A stretch of DNA of 64,000 nucleotides from Mycobacterium sp. AZCC_0083 (lineage in GTDB: Bacteria > Actinomycetota > Actinomycetes > Mycobacteriales > Mycobacteriaceae): positions 1-64,000 of the forward strand of contig NZ_JACHGP010000007.1 of NCBI RefSeq assembly GCF_014202335.1, given 5' to 3'. This document shows, one piece after another, positions 1-7,412 of the stretch. Every line of letters begins with the position of its first letter. Position 1 is the stretch's first letter. The notes under the pieces are model-generated. The model did no database searches. It was not told where the DNA came from and saw nothing but the letters and a program-made list of their open reading frames with translations. The position numbers were made by a program, and so were the translations under genes.

Positions 1-114
1 CGCCACCATGTCCCCGACCGCGACCAACCGGGCCGCCGACGCACACGCCTCCGCGCGCGCCGCCGAGCACATCCGTTGCATCAGCAGAACGGCCGGATCG
101 GATCCTTCGAACAC
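1..114 (-). CDS. 13E12/DUF222 family HNH-endonuclease-type protein (N-terminus only)
   Basis: Only the first 38 codons are in the window; the gene runs off the left edge. The reading frame begins GTG at 114 and reads VFEGSDPAVLL followed by an Arg/Ala-rich helix (SAARAEACASAARLVAVGD), which is typical of the N-terminus of the mycobacterial 13E12 repeat (DUF222) proteins that usually end in an HNH nuclease domain. An in-frame stop lies eight codons upstream and no ATG or other GTG intervenes, so this start is forced. A GGAAG motif sits about 15 bases upstream. A perfect LexA-type palindrome covers the start codon, so SOS control is likely. The nuclease domain itself cannot be seen. Confidence 0.7.
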   Translation of the reverse strand, partial: MFEGSDPAVLLMQRMCSAARAEACASAARLVAVGDMVA

Positions 115-122
115 GTGTTCGA
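107..122. promoter_or_regulatory. Perfect SOS box (LexA operator)
   Basis: The 16-bp palindrome TCGAACACGTGTTCGA matches the mycobacterial/Gram-positive SOS consensus TCGAAC-N4-GTTCGA without mismatch. It overlaps the GTG start of the 13E12 gene, so LexA bound here should block transcription start or early elongation. 13E12 genes of M. tuberculosis are known, as I recall, to carry SOS boxes in the same place. Confidence 0.85.
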
Positions 123-170
123 GTCTACTTCCAAGTTACGACCCGCGCCACCGGGGTTAGCCAGTTCCCC

Positions 171-809
171 TTAAGTCAATCGCCGGAGAACCATCAGATT
201 GTCCCGCCAGACGAATGGATTGCCGTCCGGATCGACCCCGTCCCTGTCGATGACCTCGACGCGCGCCCGTTCCCATTTCGCGGCAGGCAGATCCAGCTCG
301 GCGAGCACCTCCTCGGCGCTGGGGAACGGATGGTCGTGCGGGATCTTCTTCGAGAACGGCGGGGGCGCGGCATGGTCGACGATGACGAGCAGCCCGCCAG
401 ATACCACCGCACTCGCGGCATTGCGCAGCACCTGGGTCCGCTCCAACCTGACGGTGGAGTGCAGGAACTGCGCGGAGGCTAGGTCGAAGCTGCCCGCAGG
501 AAAGCTGTCCGAGAGGTCGTGATGCTGAAAGTCGATGCGGTCCAACACCCCTCGCGACTTAGCTTCCGCACTGGCGCGGGCCAGTGCGGTCTCGGAGACG
601 TCGACCGCCACCACGTGCCAGCCCTTCTCGGCCAGCCAGACGGCGTCTCCGCCCTCGCCGCAGCCGAGGTCGAGCGCCCGGCCGGGCGGAATGTCGGCCA
701 CCACCACGGCCAATTGCACGTTGACCCGGCCGCTCCAGATGCGCTCACGCTCGCCGTAGTGCCCCTCCCAGTACTCCTGAGCGCTTCCGTCCGATTCATG
801 CGTGTGCAT
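171..809 (-). CDS. Class I SAM-dependent methyltransferase
   Basis: A 212-residue cytoplasmic protein with the Rossmann-type SAM-binding motif I ALDLGCGEGGDAVWLAEKG near residue 45, the acidic motif II VVAVDVSETAL after it, and an LVIVDH strand late in the fold. It belongs to the methyltransferase domain 11/25 (tellurite-resistance TehB-like) class; the substrate is unknown. The ATG at 809 lies inside the end of the upstream thioredoxin-reductase-like gene (14-bp overlap), so the two are translationally coupled and probably co-transcribed. This flavoprotein-methyltransferase pair beside an XRE-cupin regulator suggests a small redox or xenobiotic-response unit, which is inference. Confidence 0.85.
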   Translation of the reverse strand: MHTHESDGSAQEYWEGHYGERERIWSGRVNVQLAVVVADIPPGRALDLGCGEGGDAVWLAEKGWHVVAVDVSETALARASAEAKSRGVLDRIDFQHHDLSDSFPAGSFDLASAQFLHSTVRLERTQVLRNAASAVVSGGLLVIVDHAAPPPFSKKIPHDHPFPSAEEVLAELDLPAAKWERARVEVIDRDGVDPDGNPFVWRDNLMVLRRLT

Positions 810-1779
810 TTACGTGCTCCTTCTCTGTCGAATTCTTGGTTGGCCATGCTGGGACGGGCAGTCCGAAGTCGTCGGCGAGCAGACTCTGCACGGCGGCCGT
901 CGCCGCCATCGAACCCGCCGCGACGGCGCCTGCCACTTGCGGTATCGCAGCGCTAAGATCTCCAGCGGCGAACACTCCGGGCACCGACGTGCGGTGGAAC
1001 GGATCGACCTCGATGCCATCGACGACGACCGGGTTGGGAGCCAAGACGGCGACACCGAGTCGGGCCGCGAGCGTCGAACGCTGACGAAGGGATGCGCCCA
1101 CCAGCACGCCTCGGCGCGCGAGCGGCGGACCGTCGGCGAACTCGATGGTCGCCAATTCGCCTGATTTCGAGACGAATTCGGCGATCTTGCGTTCGTCGAC
1201 TGTCACGCCCGCGGCGCTCAGCTGTGCCCGGTGATCAGGGTCGAGTCCCGGTTCGCCGTTGGTGAGCACCACGACGTCGTCGGTCCAGCCACGCAGCATC
1301 AATGCCATGTGCACTGCCCGGTCCCCCTGAGCCAGCACCGCAAGCGGCTGATCACGTGCCTCCCAGCCGTGGCAGAACGGGCAGTGGAAGGCCGATCTGC
1401 CCCACAGTTCGGCGAGGCCGGTTATCGGCGGTGCCTCGTAGTGCATGCCAGTCGCCAACAGCACGCGCCGCGTGCGGACGCGGCTGCCATCGGCCAGTTC
1501 GAGGACGAAGGAGCCGCCATCCGAGATGCCCGTCGTCACCGCGCCGCGCTGAACCTCGACCGTCGGATAGGCGGCCAGTTCCGCACGTCCTGCTGCGTAC
1601 AGCTCCGCAGGCGGCCGTCCGTCGTGGCCGAGCAAGCCGCCGATGCCGTGCGCAGCCAGATTGCTCTGCTCACCCTCGTCGACCAGCAGCGTTCGTCGCC
1701 TCGACCGGCCGAGCACCAATGCCGCGCTCAGACCGGCGGCGCCGCCTCCGACGACGACGCAGTCCCATTCGATGTCCAT
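796..1779 (-). CDS. Thioredoxin reductase-like NAD(P)/FAD oxidoreductase
   Basis: 327 residues with the N-terminal FAD motif GGGAAGLSAA (residues 11-20), the redox-active CPFC pair (Cys133, Cys136) and the C-terminal FAD motif VPGVFAAGDLS. This is the size and order of low-molecular-weight thioredoxin reductases, but the CPFC motif (rather than CATC) marks the wider TrxB-like family, whose electron acceptor varies. It overlaps the downstream methyltransferase gene and is divergent from the XRE-cupin regulator across 48 bp, so that regulator probably controls it. The housekeeping trxB is normally elsewhere in mycobacteria, so this is likely a paralogue. Confidence 0.88.
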   Translation of the reverse strand: MDIEWDCVVVGGGAAGLSAALVLGRSRRRTLLVDEGEQSNLAAHGIGGLLGHDGRPPAELYAAGRAELAAYPTVEVQRGAVTTGISDGGSFVLELADGSRVRTRRVLLATGMHYEAPPITGLAELWGRSAFHCPFCHGWEARDQPLAVLAQGDRAVHMALMLRGWTDDVVVLTNGEPGLDPDHRAQLSAAGVTVDERKIAEFVSKSGELATIEFADGPPLARRGVLVGASLRQRSTLAARLGVAVLAPNPVVVDGIEVDPFHRTSVPGVFAAGDLSAAIPQVAGAVAAGSMAATAAVQSLLADDFGLPVPAWPTKNSTEKEHVNAHA

Positions 1780-1821
1780 GAAGTCGAGCTTGCCCGCGCC
1801 GGGTCGTCAGTGCCAAGCTGT

Positions 1822-1838
1822 TTTGCCATGCAGGCAAA
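1822..1838. promoter_or_regulatory. Inverted repeat, probable XRE-cupin operator
   Basis: TTTGCC-ATGCA-GGCAAA is a perfect 6-bp inverted repeat with a 5-bp spacer. It lies in the short divergent gap between the thioredoxin-reductase-like gene and the XRE-cupin gene, and the ATG of the regulator is inside the spacer. The position suggests autoregulation and control of the divergent operon; binding is inferred. Confidence 0.5.
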
Positions 1839-2409
1839 TCACTCGCACAACGACGACGTCGATCTACGGGTGCGCCGACGACTGCGGGAGTTGCGCACGC
1901 AGCTCGGCCTGACCCTGGACGAGGTCGCCACCCGCGCCGACATCGACGTGTCGACGTTGAGCCGGCTCGAGTCGGGCAAGCGTCGCCTGGCTTTGGATCA
2001 CCTGCCACGCCTCGCCGCCGCACTGTCGGTGAGCACCGACGAGCTGCTCAAGGCTCGGGAGGCGGAAGATCCGCGGGTGCGGGGCGGTTCGCACACCCGT
2101 CACCTCGTCACCTACTGGCCGTTGACCCGCAATGGGCCGGCAGGTGGCCTGCACGCGTTCAAGATCCGGGTAAGCGCCCGCCGCCGGACTCCGCCCGACG
2201 AACTGCCCGTGCACGACGGCCAGGACTGGATGTACGTCCTCTCAGGACAGATGCGGCTCATCCTCGGCGAGCGCGACTTCACCATCAAACCCGGTGAGGC
2301 GGTGGAGTTCTCGACGTGGACGCCGCACTGGTTCGGCGCCGTGGACGGGCCCATCGAGGCCATCGCGTTGTTCGGCCCGCACGGCGAGCGGATGCACGTT
2401 CTCGACTGA
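1828..2409 (+). CDS. XRE-family transcriptional regulator with C-terminal cupin
   Basis: 193 residues. Residues about 8-65 form an XRE helix-turn-helix (RRRLRELRTQLGLTLDEVA, then DVSTLSRLESGKR), and residues about 95-190 form a small cupin barrel (HDGQDWMYVLSGQMRLILGE, then KPGEAVEFST). The reading frame is open much further upstream, but that part is antisense to the flavoprotein; the ATG at 1828 is the first start that gives the usual length of this family. The divergent flavoprotein-methyltransferase operon is the likely target. The cupin should sense a small ligand, not identifiable here. Confidence 0.88.
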   Translation: MQANHSHNDDVDLRVRRRLRELRTQLGLTLDEVATRADIDVSTLSRLESGKRRLALDHLPRLAAALSVSTDELLKAREAEDPRVRGGSHTRHLVTYWPLTRNGPAGGLHAFKIRVSARRRTPPDELPVHDGQDWMYVLSGQMRLILGERDFTIKPGEAVEFSTWTPHWFGAVDGPIEAIALFGPHGERMHVLD

Positions 2410-3507
2410 CTACAGGTAAGCGGTCTGGTTCACCAATCGCACCGAGGACCCGCCGTCCGGGTAGAACTCGGCGATCGACAGCGAGGCCAGGTCGAGGTGC
2501 AGGCGGTACAGGATGCCCTCCCCCGCGTCCAGCGCCAGCCGCAGAATCGTCTTGATCGGCGTCACGTGCGACACCACCAAGACGGTCGCGTCCCTATGAT
2601 CGGCGATGATCCGGTCGAGCGCACGCCGAACCCGGTGTGCGACAGCGTCGAAGCTCTCACCGTCGGGCGGCGGTTGTGAGGTGTCGCGCAGCCATCGGGT
2701 GTGCAGTTCGGGGTCGCGTTTGGCGGCCTCGCCGAACGTCAAACCCTCCCACGACCCGAAGTCGGTCTCGATCAGATCGTCGTCGACGGTGACGTCGAGG
2801 CCAAGTGCCTTGGCCGCGGCCGTCGCGGTGTCGTAGGCCCGCTGCAGCGGAGAACTGATCACCGCCGAAATGCCGCCCTGCCGGGCGAGATACGCGGCCG
2901 CGGCATCGGCCTGGTGACGGCCGAGTTCGGTAAGGGCCGGATTGCCCCTGCCGGAATAGCGGCGGTCGACGGACAGCGCGGTCTGCCCGTGACGCAGCAA
3001 CATGAACCGGGTCGGCGCCCCGCGCGCACCGGTCCATCCGGCCGGGGAGGACTGTGCGGCAACGGGTTTGAGTGACTCTGCAGGCTCCGACACCGCGGCG
3101 GGATCCGCTGCAGCGTCCATCGCCTCATTGGCCAGCCGATCGGCGTGCGAGTTCTTGGCACGCGGAATCCACGCGTAGGTGACCCGATCGAACAGGGCCG
3201 CAACGTCCTTGGCACGTTGGTTCAGCGGGATCAGGTCGGGGTGCTTGACCCGCCACCGGCCGGTCATCTGCTCGACGACCAGCTTGGAGTCCATCGAGAC
3301 CGCCACCTCGGTGGCGCCGGCCCGTGCGGCCGCCTCGAGACCGGCGATGAGCCCGCGATACTCGGCGACGTTGTTGGTGGCCCGCCCGATCGATTGCTTG
3401 CTCTCGGCCAGCACCGTCTGACGGTCGGCCGAGAACACCACGGCGCCGTAACCGGCGGGGCCGGGATTGCCCCGCGACCCGCCGTCGGCCTCGATCAGCA
3501 CCTTCAC
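2410..3507 (-). CDS. Bifunctional RNase HI / histidine-phosphatase (Rv2228c type)
   Basis: 365 residues, two domains. Residues 1-130 are RNase HI (VLIEADGGSRGNPGPAG with the first catalytic Asp, then SMDSKLVVEQMTGRW and SHADRLANEAMD). Residues about 160-365 are a phosphoglycerate-mutase-like phosphatase related to alpha-ribazole phosphatase (RFMLLRHGQT with the catalytic His, and VLVVSHVTPIKTIL). M. tuberculosis Rv2228c has the same fusion and shows both RNase H and acid/cobalamin-pathway phosphatase activity. Start: GTG at 3507, overlapping the stop of the zinc-ribbon gene by 4 bp (GTGA). Last gene of a three-gene coupled operon. Confidence 0.93.
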   Translation of the reverse strand: MKVLIEADGGSRGNPGPAGYGAVVFSADRQTVLAESKQSIGRATNNVAEYRGLIAGLEAAARAGATEVAVSMDSKLVVEQMTGRWRVKHPDLIPLNQRAKDVAALFDRVTYAWIPRAKNSHADRLANEAMDAAADPAAVSEPAESLKPVAAQSSPAGWTGARGAPTRFMLLRHGQTALSVDRRYSGRGNPALTELGRHQADAAAAYLARQGGISAVISSPLQRAYDTATAAAKALGLDVTVDDDLIETDFGSWEGLTFGEAAKRDPELHTRWLRDTSQPPPDGESFDAVAHRVRRALDRIIADHRDATVLVVSHVTPIKTILRLALDAGEGILYRLHLDLASLSIAEFYPDGGSSVRLVNQTAYL

Positions 3508-4241
3508 TTCGCGAAGCCCTCGAACCGCAGCAGGATGGCACCGCATTCCGGGCAGCGCAGCACTTCGTCCAGTGGTGCGGCAGTGATCCGCTGCATCTCG
3601 CCGCGGTCGATCTCGATCCGGCAGGCACCGCACCGGCGGCCCTGCAGCAGCCCAGCCCCCGGCCCGCCGTGGCCGCGCTGGCGTTCGTAGAGCGCGACCA
3701 AATCGGCGTCGAGCGTGACGGTCACCCCACTGCGGCGTCCCGCGAGGTGGTGCCGGGATCCGTCGATCGTCACCAGAGCGTCGTCGCGTGCGGCGCGGGC
3801 GATGGAGAGCTGGTCGGCGAGTTCGTCGATCTTGCCCAACCGCTCGGCCTGGTCGTTCTGCAGCTCTTCGCGACGTTCCATGATCTCGAGGAGGGAGTCC
3901 TCAAGGCTCGACTGGCGACGCTGCAGGGTCTCCAGTTCGTGCTGCAGCTCGCCGAGTTGCTTGGGGTTGACGCCACCGGAGTCGAGCATCGAGCGGTCCC
4001 GGTCCTCGCGCTGCCGGACGCCGTCGATCTCAGCTTCGAACTTGCTCACCTCGGCTTCGATGTCCTCCAAGGCGAGGTTTACCGCGGCCAGTCCGTCGTT
4101 CGCGGTGCGGTGTTCGGACTCGACCGCGTCGAGGCTCTGCTGCTCGGCGAGGTTCTTGGCCCGGTGCTCCAGCCTGCCGACCTCGGCGTCGATCTCGGCC
4201 AGCTCGATCAGCGAACGTTGTTGCGCGACTTCTGCCTTCAT
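3504..4241 (-). CDS. C4-type zinc-ribbon coiled-coil protein (Rv2229c type)
   Basis: 245 residues. An N-terminal long coiled coil (about residues 10-180, rich in Glu/Leu/Gln heptads) is followed by a C-terminal zinc ribbon with CGACRIEI and LRCPECGAIL, giving two CxxC knuckles. This is the DUF164/zinc-ribbon-4 family, conserved next to RNase H and Nif3 genes in actinobacteria; its role is not established. The ATG at 4241 overlaps the Nif3 stop as ATGA and follows GAGAGAAG, which is preferred over an ATG seven codons upstream. Confidence 0.88.
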   Translation of the reverse strand: MKAEVAQQRSLIELAEIDAEVGRLEHRAKNLAEQQSLDAVESEHRTANDGLAAVNLALEDIEAEVSKFEAEIDGVRQREDRDRSMLDSGGVNPKQLGELQHELETLQRRQSSLEDSLLEIMERREELQNDQAERLGKIDELADQLSIARAARDDALVTIDGSRHHLAGRRSGVTVTLDADLVALYERQRGHGGPGAGLLQGRRCGACRIEIDRGEMQRITAAPLDEVLRCPECGAILLRFEGFAK

Positions 4242-5362
4242 ACTTCTCTCTCGACGTTCCATGGATCGGTGCGGACCGAACTGACCCGCACCGGAAGTGC
4301 GTCACCGAAATGGCCGGCCAGCACTGCGGCGGCCTGTGCGCACCACGGGTACTCGCTGGCCCAATGCGCGACGTCGACAAGCGCGACGCCGGACCTGCGC
4401 AGGTGCTCATCGGCCGGATGATGACGCAGGTCGGCGGTCAAGTAGGCCTGCACCCCGGCGGTCGCGACGACGTCGAGCAACGAATCGCCCGCGCCGCCAC
4501 ACACTGCCACCCGCGACACCAGTCCGTCGGGGTCACCGGCGGCCCGAACTCCCCAGGAGGTCGCAGGGAGCGCTGCGGCGACCCGGGCGACGAAGGCCGA
4601 CAACGGTTCCGGCTCGGGCAGCGAGCAGATCCGGCCGATTCCGGTGTCAGTCGGCAGTGGCGCGAGCGTGAACACGTCGAACGCCGGCTCCTCGTAGGGG
4701 TGTGCGGCGCGCATCGCGGCAAGGACTGCGGCGCGTGCGCTCGCGGGAGCGATGGCCTCGATCCGTTCCTCGGCCACCTGCTCGACCGAGCCCACGCTGC
4801 CGATCGTCGGGGATGCACCCTCGTGTGGGAGGAACTGCCCGTTGCCCGAGACGGTCCAACTGCAGTGCGAGTAGTTCCCCATCTGGCCCGCTCCCGCAGC
4901 GAAGATGGCTGCGCGCACCTTGGCGGCGTTCTCGGCGGGAACGAAGATCACCCACTTGTCGAGACGGCTCGGCTCGGCGGCGGGCGCCAGCACGCTCCCG
5001 ATGTTCAGGCCGAGGGTCGAGGCCAGCGCGTCGGAAACCCCCGGTGAGGCGGCGTCGGCGTTGGTGTGGGCGGTGAACAGCGCGCTGCCCCGGCGGATCA
5101 GCCCGTGCAGAAGGGCGCCCTTGGCCGTGTCTGCCGCCACCGTGTCGACGCCGCGCAGGAGCAGCGGATGGTGCGCCAGCAGCAAGCCTCCGTCACCCAC
5201 CTCGGCGGCCACCTCGGTGGTCGCATCGACGGCGACGGTCACCGACTCGACGGGCTCCGTCGGGTCGCCGCAGACCAGGCCGACGGAATCCCAGTCCTGA
5301 GCGAGCCCGGGCGGGTACGCGTCGTCGAGCACTTCGATGACGTCGCCGAGCCGCACGCTCAC
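4238..5362 (-). CDS. Nif3-like dinuclear metal-centre protein (DUF34)
   Basis: 374 residues, the long form of the NIF3/YbgI family with a PII-like insert in the middle. Visible family motifs are DWDSVGLVCGDP near the N-terminus, LLAHHPLLLRG with metal-binding His residues, and VALVDVAHWASE near the C-terminus. Biochemically it is usually described as a GTP cyclohydrolase 1 type 2 homologue, but the physiological substrate is uncertain. The start is taken as GTG at 5362 (VSVRLGDVIEVLDDAYP); upstream in-frame codons look non-coding. It is the first gene of the operon with the zinc-ribbon and RNase H genes, divergent from the HAD gene. Confidence 0.9.
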   Translation of the reverse strand: MSVRLGDVIEVLDDAYPPGLAQDWDSVGLVCGDPTEPVESVTVAVDATTEVAAEVGDGGLLLAHHPLLLRGVDTVAADTAKGALLHGLIRRGSALFTAHTNADAASPGVSDALASTLGLNIGSVLAPAAEPSRLDKWVIFVPAENAAKVRAAIFAAGAGQMGNYSHCSWTVSGNGQFLPHEGASPTIGSVGSVEQVAEERIEAIAPASARAAVLAAMRAAHPYEEPAFDVFTLAPLPTDTGIGRICSLPEPEPLSAFVARVAAALPATSWGVRAAGDPDGLVSRVAVCGGAGDSLLDVVATAGVQAYLTADLRHHPADEHLRRSGVALVDVAHWASEYPWCAQAAAVLAGHFGDALPVRVSSVRTDPWNVEREV

Positions 5363-5450
5363 TGCATCGCCCTTGCCACATGACGACAGTAGTGCGCGGA
5401 TGAGCGGGCCAGGCACGGGGACGACCGGACACATCGGGGACAATGCAGGG

Positions 5451-6095
5451 GTGAGCGCTCAGTTGGTGATCTTCGACCTCGACGGGACCCTGACCGATTC
5501 CGCCCTGGGAATCGTGTCGAGCTTCCGTCATGCGCTCGGCGAGATCGGCGCACCCGTTCCCGACGGCGACCTCGCGGGGCGCATCGTCGGACCGCCGATG
5601 CACCTCACGCTCGAATCCATGGGGCTCGGCGATCGGGCCGACGAGGCGATTGCCGCCTACCGCGCCGACTACACCACCCGCGGCTGGTCGATGAACAGCG
5701 TCTTCGACGGCATTCCCGCGCTGCTTGACGACCTGCGCGCGGCGGGCGTGCGGCTGGCCGTTGCCACCTCCAAGGCCGAGCCCACCGCAAGGAGGATCAT
5801 CGAGCACTTCGGGCTTGACGGGCACTTCGAGGTGATCGCGGGTGCCACCGTCGACGGCACGCGCTCGTCGAAGGCCGACGTGCTTGGCCACGCGCTGGCC
5901 CAGCTGGGGCCACTGCCCGAGCGGGTGGTCATGGTCGGCGACCGCAGACACGACGTCGAGGGCGCCACGGCCCACGGCATCGACACCGTGGTGGTGGAGT
6001 GGGGTTATGGCGCGGGCGATTTCGACGCCGTCGACGGGGTCGGGTACCGGCACGTGTCGTCCGTCGCCGACCTCCGCGAGGTGCTCGGTGTCTGA
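5451..6095 (+). CDS. ptkA: HAD-superfamily phosphatase / PtkA-type protein
   Basis: 214 residues with HAD motif I FDLDGTLTDS at the N-terminus, motif II VATSK and motif IV MVGDRRHDVEGA. It looks like a phosphoglycolate-phosphatase-like enzyme. In M. tuberculosis the gene at this place (Rv2232) is PtkA, a HAD-fold protein reported to autophosphorylate on tyrosine and phosphorylate PtpA. The 8-bp overlap with ptpA fits a functional pair here too. The GTG at 5451 gives a protein starting just before motif I; the M. tuberculosis protein is longer at its N-terminus, so kinase activity in this shorter form is inference. Confidence 0.85.
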   Translation: MSAQLVIFDLDGTLTDSALGIVSSFRHALGEIGAPVPDGDLAGRIVGPPMHLTLESMGLGDRADEAIAAYRADYTTRGWSMNSVFDGIPALLDDLRAAGVRLAVATSKAEPTARRIIEHFGLDGHFEVIAGATVDGTRSSKADVLGHALAQLGPLPERVVMVGDRRHDVEGATAHGIDTVVVEWGYGAGDFDAVDGVGYRHVSSVADLREVLGV

Positions 6096-6591
6096 CCACT
6101 CCGGCGAACTGCACGTGACGTTCATCTGTTCGGGCAACATCTGCCGGTCGCCGATGGCGGAGAAGATGTTCGCCCACCAGATCGACGAGCGCGGCCTGAC
6201 CGGCGTGGTCCGGGTGACGAGCGCAGGCACCGGCGGCTGGCATGCCGGTGACTCGGCCGACGAACGTGCCGGTCACGTGCTTCGCGAGCACGGTTATCCG
6301 GCCGCCCACGAAGCCGCGCAGATCGCCGAGGACCACCTGGCGGCCGATCTGGTGATCGCGATGGGCCGCAACCACGTGCGGATCCTGCGCGACCTGGGCG
6401 TGCCACCGGAACGGCTCCGCATGCTGCGCTCCTTCGACCCGCGTTCCGGCGCACATCCGCACGACGTCGAGGACCCGTACTACGGGACGCATGACGACTT
6501 CGAGGACGTGTTCACGGTCATCGCGGCCTCGCTGCCTGGGTTGCACGATTGGGTCGACGAGCGGCTCGCCGACCGGGGAATGGCCGTCTAA
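6088..6591 (+). CDS. ptpA: Low-molecular-weight protein tyrosine phosphatase
   Basis: 167 residues with the P-loop CSGNICRSP (C-x5-R) close to the N-terminus and the general-acid loop VEDPYYG near residue 128, both diagnostic of LMW-PTPs. M. tuberculosis PtpA is secreted into macrophages although it lacks a signal peptide; this protein lacks one too. The GTG at 6088 overlaps the HAD gene by 8 bp, and the stop overlaps the SURF1 start by one base, so the three genes form one transcript. Confidence 0.94.
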   Translation: MSDHSGELHVTFICSGNICRSPMAEKMFAHQIDERGLTGVVRVTSAGTGGWHAGDSADERAGHVLREHGYPAAHEAAQIAEDHLAADLVIAMGRNHVRILRDLGVPPERLRMLRSFDPRSGAHPHDVEDPYYGTHDDFEDVFTVIAASLPGLHDWVDERLADRGMAV

Positions 6592-7412
6592 TGGGCAGAT
6601 TCGCGTTTCTCTTCAAGCCCCAGTGGCTGGCGCTCTACGTCGTGGTGATCGCCTTCGCCTACCTGTGCTTCACCGTGCTGGCGCCGTGGCAGCTCGGCAA
6701 GAACACCAAGACGTCCCGCGAGAACGGCCAGATCTCGTACTCGCTGTCGGCCGATCCGGTGCCTGTCACCGACTTCCTGCCGCATCAGGATTCGGCAGCG
6801 CCGAACGATGCGTGGCGCCGGGTCACCGCGACCGGCAGGTATCACCCGGACGCCCAGGTGCTGGCCCGGCTTCGGGTGGTCGAGAGCGAGCAGGCGTTCG
6901 AGGTGCTGGTGCCGTTCACCGTCGACGGCGGGCCGACCGTGCTGGTGGACCGCGGTTACGTGCGACCCATACCGGGTTCGAATGCACCTGAGATGGCTCC
7001 GCTGCCGCAGGGGCCCGTGACGATCACCGCACGGCTGCGCGATTCCGAAGGCGTCGTCGACGGCAAGGAACCGTTCCGCCAGAACGGGGCCCAGCAGGTG
7101 TACTCCATCAACACCGCCCAGATCTCCGCGCTGACCGGCATGCCGTTGGCCGGCTCATATCTGCAGCTGGTCGCCGATCAGCCCGGCGGCCTCGGCGAGA
7201 TCCCGTTGCCTCACCTGGATGCCGGTCCGTTCCTGTCCTACGGCATCCAATGGATCGTGTTCGGCATCGTCGCACCGATCGGGGTTGGCTACTTCGTCCT
7301 CGCCGAGGTTCGGCAGCGCCGCCGCGAGAAGGCCGCAGCCGCTTCTCCCCCTACCGGAAAACCCCTCACCCCAGACGAGAAGCTCGCCGACCGCTACGGC
7401 AGGCGGAGCTGA
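6591..7412 (+). CDS. SURF1 family protein
   Basis: 273 residues with the SURF1 layout: one transmembrane helix near residues 12-30 (LALYVVVIAFAYLCFTVLAPWQ), a large extracytoplasmic domain with RRVTATGRYHPD and VDRGYVRP, and a second helix near 212-235 (YGIQWIVFGIVAPIGVGYFVL). SURF1 proteins help assemble cytochrome c oxidase in the membrane. Its ATG is part of the ptpA stop (TAATG). The 3' end overlaps the convergent cobD gene by 47 bp. Confidence 0.92.
   Translation: MGRFAFLFKPQWLALYVVVIAFAYLCFTVLAPWQLGKNTKTSRENGQISYSLSADPVPVTDFLPHQDSAAPNDAWRRVTATGRYHPDAQVLARLRVVESEQAFEVLVPFTVDGGPTVLVDRGYVRPIPGSNAPEMAPLPQGPVTITARLRDSEGVVDGKEPFRQNGAQQVYSINTAQISALTGMPLAGSYLQLVADQPGGLGEIPLPHLDAGPFLSYGIQWIVFGIVAPIGVGYFVLAEVRQRRREKAAAASPPTGKPLTPDEKLADRYGRRS

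Noticed and set aside
1231..1827. N-terminal extension of the XRE-cupin frame
   Set aside because: The extension is antisense to the flavoprotein gene; the family starts at the helix-turn-helix, matching ATG 1828.
5193..6230. A long minus-strand frame across the HAD gene
   Set aside because: Antisense shadow of the HAD/ptpA genes; the Nif3 protein uses a different frame and ends its conserved N-terminus at 5362.
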